From assembly GCF_030291075.1 (NCBI RefSeq), contig NZ_CP127407.1, positions 1,610,001 to 1,674,000 of the forward strand: a DNA stretch of 64,000 bases, given 5' to 3'. A program made the position numbers and the translations under genes. Source of the stretch: Stenotrophomonas sp. 57 (lineage in GTDB: Bacteria; Pseudomonadota; Gammaproteobacteria; Xanthomonadales; Xanthomonadaceae). Shown piece after piece: positions 56,108 through 64,000 of this stretch (positions are counted from its first letter, which is position 1; each line of letters begins with the position of its first letter). The notes under the pieces were generated by a model. The model did no database searches. It was not told the origin of the DNA and worked only from the letters and a program-made list of their open reading frames with translations.

Positions 56108-57793
56108 ATGATGTGGGAAACGCTGGGCACGGTCCGTGACCTGGGCCGACTGCAGGAAATCGCCGTCGTCCTGATCCGCTATGGCTTCGGCGACGTGGTG
56201 CGGCGCATCGGCCTGGCCACCACGCTGGAGCGGGCAGGGCGCCTGCTGCACTGGAACGAGGACCGCCAGGAACTGCTGCGGATGACGGCGCCGGTGCGCG
56301 TGCGCAGTGCGATGCAGGATCTCGGTCCCACTTTCGTCAAGCTTGGCCAGGTGCTGGCAACGCGCGTCGACCTGCTGCCACCGGAATGGATCGCCGAACT
56401 GTCCGAGCTGCAGAACGCGGTCCCCGCGCTGCCGTACGCCGATATCCGCGAGCAGCTGGAGGCCGATCTTGGCGCGTCGCCAGCCGAGGTCTTTGCCTTC
56501 CTCGATGAAACGCCCATGGCGGCCGCCTCGCTGGCGCAGGCCCACCGCGCGCGCCTGCATGACGGCCGCGAGGTGGTACTGAAGGTGCGGCGCCCGGGTA
56601 TCCGCGACGTGGTCGAGGCCGACCTGCGGCTGCTGGCCCGACTGGCCGAAATCGTCGAAGCGCGCCTACCGGACCTGCGTCGCTATCGCCCGGGCGAAGT
56701 CGTGCAGCAGTTCACCGTGTCGCTGCGCCGCGAACTGGATTTCGCCGCCGAGTGCCGCAATGCCGAGCGCATTGCGCGCAACTTCAATGGCCGCGATGAC
56801 ATCCTGATTCCCAGCGTGCACTGGCAGTGGACCTGCGAGAGCCTGAACGTGCAGGACTTCGTTGACGGCATTCCTGGGCGTGACCTGGCCGGTGTCGACG
56901 CGGCCGGGTTGGACCGCCGCGAGCTGGCCCGACGCGGCGCCAATATCGTGTTGAAGATGGTGCTCGAGGACGGCAGCTTCCATGCCGACCCGCACCCCGG
57001 CAACATCATCTACCTGCGCGATGGCCGCATCGGCGTGATCGATTTCGGCATGGTCGGCGCCTTGTCGGAAGTGCGCCGCTTCCAGGTCGCGCAGCTGCTG
57101 CACGGTCTGGTCGAGCAGGACCCGCAGGGCGTAGCCGACGTACTGCTGGACTGGGCCGGTGGCGTGGAAGTGGACGAGAACCGGCTGCAGCACGACATCA
57201 GCCAGTTCGTCGATCAGTACCGCGGCGTGCCGCTGAAGGACCTGCGCATCGGCCTGATGCTGGGTGACATCACCCAGCTGCTGCGCAGTTACAGCCTGAC
57301 CCTGCCGGCCGACCTGGCGCTGATGATCAAGGCGTTCCTGACCCTGGAGGGCATGGGGCGCCAGCTGGACCCGGATTTCGACATGGCCAGCGCCGCGCGC
57401 CCGTTCCTGGAGCGGGTAGTGCTGCAGCGCTATGCGCCCAAGGCGCTGCTCAAGCGTGGCCGACGCAGCCTGCTGGGCCTGGTCGACTTCGCCGGTGAGC
57501 TGCCGCGCGACCTGCGCAAGCTGGTGCAGGCGGCGCGTCGCGGTCGTCTGCAGCTGAAGGTGGAAACCAGCGCGCTGCAGGGCTTCGGCGAACAGGTGAA
57601 CCGCGCAGCGAACCGGCTGGTGATGGGCATCGTCACCGCCGCGCTGATCATCGGCTCCTCGATCGTGATGCACAGCGTCGGCGGTGTTTCCAGCCGCTGG
57701 CTGCTGGCGCTGGGGGTCTGCGGCTTCATCGGCGCCGGCGTCTGCGGCGTGTGGATCCTGTTTTCGATATGGAGAAGCGGCAAGCACACCTAG
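56108..57793 (+). CDS. AarF/UbiB-family atypical kinase
   Basis: 561 residues. ABC1/UbiB motifs: GPTFVKLGQVLATRVDLLP (KxGQ), AAASLAQAHRARLHDGREVVLKVRRPG, LDFAAECRNAERIARNF (ExD), DPHPGNI and VIDFGMVG. Two C-terminal membrane helices anchor it. UbiB aids ubiquinone biosynthesis, but several paralogues exist, so the symbol is left open. The stop codon lies in the loop of a 13-bp hairpin. Confidence 0.88.
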   Translation: MMWETLGTVRDLGRLQEIAVVLIRYGFGDVVRRIGLATTLERAGRLLHWNEDRQELLRMTAPVRVRSAMQDLGPTFVKLGQVLATRVDLLPPEWIAELSELQNAVPALPYADIREQLEADLGASPAEVFAFLDETPMAAASLAQAHRARLHDGREVVLKVRRPGIRDVVEADLRLLARLAEIVEARLPDLRRYRPGEVVQQFTVSLRRELDFAAECRNAERIARNFNGRDDILIPSVHWQWTCESLNVQDFVDGIPGRDLAGVDAAGLDRRELARRGANIVLKMVLEDGSFHADPHPGNIIYLRDGRIGVIDFGMVGALSEVRRFQVAQLLHGLVEQDPQGVADVLLDWAGGVEVDENRLQHDISQFVDQYRGVPLKDLRIGLMLGDITQLLRSYSLTLPADLALMIKAFLTLEGMGRQLDPDFDMASAARPFLERVVLQRYAPKALLKRGRRSLLGLVDFAGELPRDLRKLVQAARRGRLQLKVETSALQGFGEQVNRAANRLVMGIVTAALIIGSSIVMHSVGGVSSRWLLALGVCGFIGAGVCGVWILFSIWRSGKHT

Positions 57794-57871
57794 TGTGCTT
57801 GCCGCAGCGGTTCCCAAAGGGAACCGCGGAATCGCGCAGCGATTCCTGTAGAGCCGACGGTTAGTCGGCTG
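57777..57871 (+). terminator. Array of four hairpins at the end of the UbiB-like gene
   Basis: Four perfect or near-perfect stems follow one another with zero to one base between: GCGGCAAGCACAC (13 bp, includes the stop codon), GCGGTTCCC (9 bp), GGAATCGC (8 bp) and a GTAG palindrome AGCCGAC/GTCGGCT. No T tract follows. They could block exonucleases or stop transcription before lexA; the role is inferred. Confidence 0.6.
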
Positions 57872-57990
57872 CCTTTGCTTTTGCCTTCGCCTTCGCCGAC
57901 CGGCCGGCTGGCCGGGGGACGCTTGCCGGGCATGCCCCGGCTCCACAGGTCCGCACGCCCTGTCGCCCCCGGCACTTGCAGTCCGAGGCG

Positions 57991-58009
57991 TTAGTAGTAA
58001 TACTACTAA
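57991..58009. promoter_or_regulatory. LexA operator (SOS box)
   Basis: TTAGTAGTAATACTACTAA, a perfect palindrome matching the LexA site known in Xanthomonas (TTAG-N-CTAA type), unlike the E. coli CTGT-N8-ACAG box. It ends 2 nt before the lexA start codon, covering the -10 region, so it should give strong autorepression. Confidence 0.92.
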
Positions 58010-58011
58010 CC

Positions 58012-58647
58012 ATGGACCTGACCGACACCCAGCAGGCGATCCTGCAGTTGATCGCCGAGCGTATCGAGAGCGAAGGCGCGCCGCCGTCGCAGACGGAAAT
58101 CGCACGCGCGTTCGGCTTCAAGGGCGTGCGCGCGGCCCAGTACCACCTGGAGGCCCTGGAACAGGCCGGTGCGATCCGTCGCATCCCAGGCCAGGCGCGC
58201 GGCATCCGCCTGGTGCAGGCACCGCCGGTCGAGAAGCTGGCCGAGCCAAGTCTGCCCGACAGCGTTCTGCGCCTGCCAGTGCTCGGCCGCGTTGCGGCCG
58301 GCCTGCCGATCGGCGCCGATATCGGCTCGGACGATTTCGTGGTGTTGGACCGGGTCTTCTTCTCGCCAGCGCCGGACTACCTGCTGAAGGTGCTGGGCGA
58401 CTCGATGATCGACGAGGGCATCTTCGACGGTGACCTGATCGGCGTGCACCGCACCCGCGACGCCCATTCCGGGCAGATCGTGGTGGCCCGTATCGATGAC
58501 GAGATCACCGTCAAGCTGCTGAAGATCGCCAAGGATCGTATCCGCCTGCTGCCGCGCAACCCCGACTACAAGCCGATCGAGGTGCTGCCGGACCAGGACT
58601 TCTCGATCGAAGGCCTCTATTGCGGCCTGTTGCGACCCAACCGGTGA
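58012..58647 (+). CDS. lexA: LexA repressor
   Basis: 211 residues from MDLTDTQQAILQLIAERI. N-terminal winged HTH (about 1-70, PPSQTEIARAFGFKGVRAAQYHLEAL), hinge, and C-terminal S24 autopeptidase: cleavage Ala96-Gly97 in RVAAGLP, Ser131 in GDSMID, Lys168 in EITVKLL. RecA filament triggers self-cleavage and SOS. The operator lies directly before the gene. recA follows 204 bp downstream. Confidence 0.97.
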   Translation: MDLTDTQQAILQLIAERIESEGAPPSQTEIARAFGFKGVRAAQYHLEALEQAGAIRRIPGQARGIRLVQAPPVEKLAEPSLPDSVLRLPVLGRVAAGLPIGADIGSDDFVVLDRVFFSPAPDYLLKVLGDSMIDEGIFDGDLIGVHRTRDAHSGQIVVARIDDEITVKLLKIAKDRIRLLPRNPDYKPIEVLPDQDFSIEGLYCGLLRPNR

Positions 58648-58851
58648 CCCGTTCCATAACGCATTACCCCGCGGTCTTTTGTGGCGATTCTCTGGTTCCA
58701 CTGAGGTTGGTACGGATGTCCGATAATTCTTTTCAAAGCGCCGGGCAGAATCTCAGCCTGTGCGATACGTCCGACTTAAAGTGAGCCCATGGCAAAGAAG
58801 ACCCCCAAAGACAGCACCTCCAACGACACGACCTCTGCAAGGACCCAACCG

Positions 58852-59889
58852 ATGGACGAGAACAAGAAGCGCGCCCTCGCTGCAGCTCTGGGCCAGATCG
58901 AGAAGCAGTTCGGCAAGGGCTCGGTGATGCGCATGGGCGACCGTGTGGTCGAGCCCGTCGAAGCCATCCCGACCGGTTCGCTGATGCTCGACATCGCACT
59001 GGGCATTGGCGGTCTGCCGAAGGGCCGTGTCGTCGAGATCTACGGCCCGGAATCCTCGGGCAAGACCACGCTGACCCTGCAGGCCATCGCCGAATGCCAG
59101 AAGATGGGCGGCACCGCGGCCTTCATCGACGCCGAGCACGCGCTGGACCCGATCTACGCCGCCAAGCTGGGCGTGAACGTGGACGACCTGCTGCTGTCGC
59201 AGCCGGATACCGGTGAGCAGGCGCTGGAAATCGCCGACATGCTGGTCCGTTCGGGTTCGGTCGACATCCTGGTGATCGACTCGGTTGCCGCGCTGACCCC
59301 GAAGGCTGAAATCGAAGGCGAGATGGGCGATCAGCTGCCGGGCCTGCAGGCCCGCCTGATGAGCCAGGCGCTGCGCAAGCTGACCGGCAACATCAAGCGC
59401 TCCAACACGCTGGTGATCTTCATCAACCAGCTGCGCATGAAGATCGGTGTGATGATGCCGGGCCAGAGCCCGGAAACCACCACCGGTGGCAACGCGCTGA
59501 AGTTCTACGCCTCGGTCCGCCTGGATATCCGCCGCATCGGTGCGATCAAGAAGGGCGACGAGATCATCGGCAACCAGACCAAGATCAAGGTCGTCAAGAA
59601 CAAGCTGGCACCGCCGTTCAAGCAGGTCATCACCGAGATCCTGTATGGCGAAGGCATCAGCCGCGAAGGCGAACTGATCGACATGGGCGTGGATGCCAAG
59701 CTGGTCGAGAAGGCCGGTGCCTGGTACAGCTACGGTGAAGAACGCATCGGCCAGGGCAAGGACAACGCCCGAGGCTATCTGCGCGACAACCCCACCGTCG
59801 CCGCCAAGCTCGAAGCCGAGCTGCGCGAGAAGTTCCAGCCGGCCGAAGCGGCCCGCGAGGAAGGCGACGACGAAGGCGACGACGAGTAA
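58852..59889 (+). CDS. recA: Recombinase RecA
   Basis: 345 residues from the ATG of [21 protein letters not shown], the usual RecA start, preceded by AAGGA. An in-frame ATG 63 nt earlier would add [20 protein letters not shown]; it lacks a good site and family support but cannot be excluded. Walker A GPESSGKT is at about 65-72, with loop L1 and L2 ([23 protein letters not shown]) typical. Acidic tail [10 protein letters not shown]. No LexA box of its own was seen. Confidence 0.97.
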   Translation: MDENKKRALAAALGQIEKQFGKGSVMRMGDRVVEPVEAIPTGSLMLDIALGIGGLPKGRVVEIYGPESSGKTTLTLQAIAECQKMGGTAAFIDAEHALDPIYAAKLGVNVDDLLLSQPDTGEQALEIADMLVRSGSVDILVIDSVAALTPKAEIEGEMGDQLPGLQARLMSQALRKLTGNIKRSNTLVIFINQLRMKIGVMMPGQSPETTTGGNALKFYASVRLDIRRIGAIKKGDEIIGNQTKIKVVKNKLAPPFKQVITEILYGEGISREGELIDMGVDAKLVEKAGAWYSYGEERIGQGKDNARGYLRDNPTVAAKLEAELREKFQPAEAAREEGDDEGDDE

Positions 59890-59999
59890 GGCTTGCTGTG
59901 GGGCAGGGCGGCGCCGTCAGTGACGTCGTCCTGTCCCGCAGGTTCGAATTGCCCAGGGATGGGCTGGGCGCCACGGATGGCGCCATCCTTGGAGTACCC

Positions 60000-60491
60000 A
60001 TGTCCAATGCCGAAGACATTCCGACCGGCCGCAAGCGCCGGCCGCGTGAGCAGACCCCCGTGCAACGGGCGCTGGGCCTGCTGGTCCGCCGCGAGCACTC
60101 GCGCAAGGAACTGACCCGCAAGCTGACCGCCCGTGGCATCGAAGACGAGGCCGCGCAGGCCGCCGTCGCCAAGCTGACCGAGGCCGGCTGGCAGGACGAC
60201 ACCCGTTTCGCCGAGAACCTGGTGCGGATGCGCGCCAACACCGGCTATGGGCCGATCCATGTCCGTGCCGAACTCGGCACCCACGGCCTGGACAGTGCCG
60301 CCATTGCCGCGGCGATGGACAGCTACGAAGGCGACTGGCAGGAAAACGCCCGTGATCTGGTCCGCCGGCGCTTCGGCGAGGCCGGCCCGCAGGATCTGAC
60401 GCAGCGGCGCAAGGCGGCCGATCTGCTGGCCCGGCGCGGCTTCGACGGCGACAGTATCCGTCGCGCGACCCGCTACGACCCGGATGACTGA
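60000..60491 (+). CDS. recX: Regulatory protein RecX
   Basis: 163 residues from the ATG preceded by GGAG. Three-helix repeats with [45 protein letters not shown], and C-terminal [15 protein letters not shown]. RecX inhibits RecA filament growth. It follows recA by 110 bp that include a GCGCCACGGATGGCGC palindrome. Confidence 0.94.
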   Translation: MSNAEDIPTGRKRRPREQTPVQRALGLLVRREHSRKELTRKLTARGIEDEAAQAAVAKLTEAGWQDDTRFAENLVRMRANTGYGPIHVRAELGTHGLDSAAIAAAMDSYEGDWQENARDLVRRRFGEAGPQDLTQRRKAADLLARRGFDGDSIRRATRYDPDD

Positions 60492-60600
60492 GACTGGCGG
60501 CGCCGGGCCTGATACCCTTTAGGTTTTCGGCGGTCCCTCGCGACCCTGGCCAACGCGGCCGGTGGTCCGGGTCCGCCGGCCCGCAGACTGCCAGCCCCCA

Positions 60601-63249
<2,649 letters not shown>

Positions 63250-63334
63250 TGAACCTGGCCGTCCCCCTCCTTGTAGGAGCGGGACGGCTGACGGTACCAT
63301 TGCGAAATCTTTTCCCTTTGTCGTGGTAGCGCTT

Positions 63335-63351
63335 CTTGACGGAGCGTCAAG
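63335..63351. promoter_or_regulatory. Dyad at the csrA promoter
   Basis: CTTGACG-GAG-CGTCAAG, a perfect 7-bp dyad that includes a TTGACG -35 hexamer. A GATACC -10-like element is 19 bp away. A regulator could bind here; it is not identified. Confidence 0.35.
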
Positions 63352-63397
63352 CCGGTGGGGGATACCCTTCCACACGGTTCCATGGAGACTTGCAAAA

Positions 63398-63601
63398 ATG
63401 TTGATCCTGACTCGCCGCGTCGGCGAAACCCTGATGATCGGTGACTCGGTGAGCGTCACCGTGCTTGGCGTCAAGGGCAACCAGGTGCGTATCGGCATCA
63501 CCGCGCCGAAGGACGTCGCTGTGCATCGCGAAGAGATCTATCAGCGCATCCAGCGCGGTGACGAAGCCGGTGGCACCGGTAGCGAAAATTCTGCCGAATA
63601 A
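63398..63601 (+). CDS. csrA: Carbon storage regulator CsrA (RsmA)
   Basis: 67 residues: [52 protein letters not shown] is the canonical CsrA (broken here: beta strands 1-5 with Leu4/Arg44 RNA contacts), followed by a short acidic tail. It is a homodimer that binds ANGGA motifs in mRNA leaders. GGAG before the start. It sits between alaS and tRNA-Ser, the same as in E. coli. Confidence 0.98.
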
Positions 63602-63604
63602 CGC

Positions 63605-63634
63605 TTTACCTTCGCACTCGATTAACGTTATGAT
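63605..63634 (+). promoter_or_regulatory. Sigma-70 promoter of tRNA-Ser
   Basis: TTTACC and TATGAT are separated by 18 bp. The start would be about 40 nt before the tRNA, so tRNA-Ser is independent of csrA. Confidence 0.55.
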
Positions 63635-63679
63635 TCACGCCCCGCTGAGGTGCAACGCACCAGACGCGGAGAAAACCCC

Positions 63680-63772
63680 GGAGTGATGCCCGAGTGGCCG
63701 AAGGGGCTCCCCTGCTAAGGGAGTATAGGGTCAAAAGCTCTATCGAGGGTTCGAATCCCTCTCACTCCGCCA
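63680..63772 (+). tRNA. tRNA-Ser (GCU)
   Basis: A 93-nt class II tRNA with acceptor GGAGTGA/TCACTCC, anticodon GCU in the loop CTGCTAA, a long variable arm (TATAGGGTCAAAAGCTCTATC), T-loop GTTCGAATC and GCCA end. alaS-csrA-tRNA-Ser is a conserved order. Confidence 0.97.
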
Positions 63773-63784
63773 GATACAAAGAAG

Positions 63785-63818
63785 CGCCTGCAGATCCTCG
63801 ATCTGCAGGCGTTTTTCT
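63785..63818 (+). terminator. Intrinsic terminator after tRNA-Ser
   Basis: A 12-bp perfect stem CGCCTGCAGATC with GATCTGCAGGCG, CTC loop, followed by TTTTTC. Confidence 0.93.
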
Positions 63819-63855
63819 TTGTTCAACGCAGTAAAAACCGCCGCGCCGCGAGGAC

Positions 63856-64000
63856 CTAGTCGATGCTGCTGGGCGTGGCCTTCCCGACTTCGGGCAAGGA
63901 GTAGAGCCTGGGCTCCGGCACCCGATGACCAGGATGAGCGGACAGCGCGATGTCGCCCGGCGTTTCGCGCCAGAGAATGGCCAGCGTGCAGTCATTGGCG
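63856..64000 (-). CDS. Partial hypothetical protein, C-terminal part
   Basis: The frame is open to the window edge and ends with a TAG at its left. The visible 47 residues include CTLAILWRETPGDIALSAH and the tail EVGKATPSSID. No family was recognised, and the rest lies outside the window. Codon use on this strand is ordinary, while the alternative frame is Arg-rich. Confidence 0.45.
   Translation of the reverse strand, partial: ANDCTLAILWRETPGDIALSAHPGHRVPEPRLYSLPEVGKATPSSID

Noticed and set aside
63762..63995. An open frame over the tRNA-Ser terminator and the window end on the minus strand
   Set aside because: It is Arg- and Ser-rich and runs into the terminator and tRNA; another frame on the same strand has better composition and a stop at 63856.

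Overview
The window is a GC-rich (roughly two-thirds G+C) chromosomal segment of a gammaproteobacterium in the Xanthomonadaceae, most likely the Stenotrophomonas maltophilia complex. Three things point there. The gene orders lexA-recA-recX-alaS-csrA-tRNA-Ser, folP-miaA-hfq-hflX and kdsA-eno-ftsB-ispDF-truD-surE-pcm-nlpD carry xanthomonad-type proteins. The site before lexA, TTAGTAGTAATACTACTAA, is the palindrome known from Xanthomonas. GTAG-headed palindromic repeats of the SMAG type, characteristic of S. maltophilia, occur in many intergenic gaps. No phage, insertion sequence or CRISPR array was seen. The only phage-like element is a small divergent pair of HTH regulators.

Layout. 1-6.5 kb: end of a probable pgsA, then four identical tRNA-Gly(GCC) genes and one tRNA-Cys. 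Between the second and third tRNA-Gly lies an overlapping four-gene exporter operon (outer-membrane lipoprotein, permease, ATPase, lipoprotein adaptor) plus two small membrane proteins. 6.8-14.4 kb: accessory genes, including a flavin reductase/ArsR-like pair, a secreted hydrolase, a P-loop kinase, an AraC regulator, crcB behind a fluoride riboswitch, and the divergent HTH pair. 14.4-17.8 kb: a low-oxygen module (ccoG-like ferredoxin, truncated haemoglobin, hemN) with two FNR/Anr boxes. 17.8-33.8 kb: tRNA-Leu, a BLUF photoreceptor, a nucleotide-sugar dehydrogenase, an orphan FMN-type glutamate-synthase-like protein, trhO, a CBS-domain membrane protein, a Pit phosphate transporter with its PhoU-like partner, and an S10 peptidase. 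33.9-64 kb: mostly core genes for DNA topology (parE), nucleotide, KDO and isoprenoid precursors, glycolysis, tRNA modification, proteostasis (ftsH, hflX), RNA regulation (hfq, csrA), and SOS and recombination (lexA, recA, recX).

The genes work in several local units. The exporter operon looks like a self-contained trans-envelope pump. The haemoglobin, CcoG-like protein and HemN would be induced together when oxygen falls. LexA probably controls its own gene from a box 2 nt before its start codon. YhbY, RlmE and FtsH form the conserved ribosome/quality-control neighbourhood.

The most unusual material is non-coding. Four copies (three full, one shortened) of a compound repeat occur between 24 and 52 kb. 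Each has a 21-28 bp stem whose arm sequence differs between copies while pairing is kept, around a loop with conserved motifs. The three full copies have a GTAG palindrome nearby on the same side. A back-to-back array of four hairpins separates the UbiB-like kinase gene from lexA.
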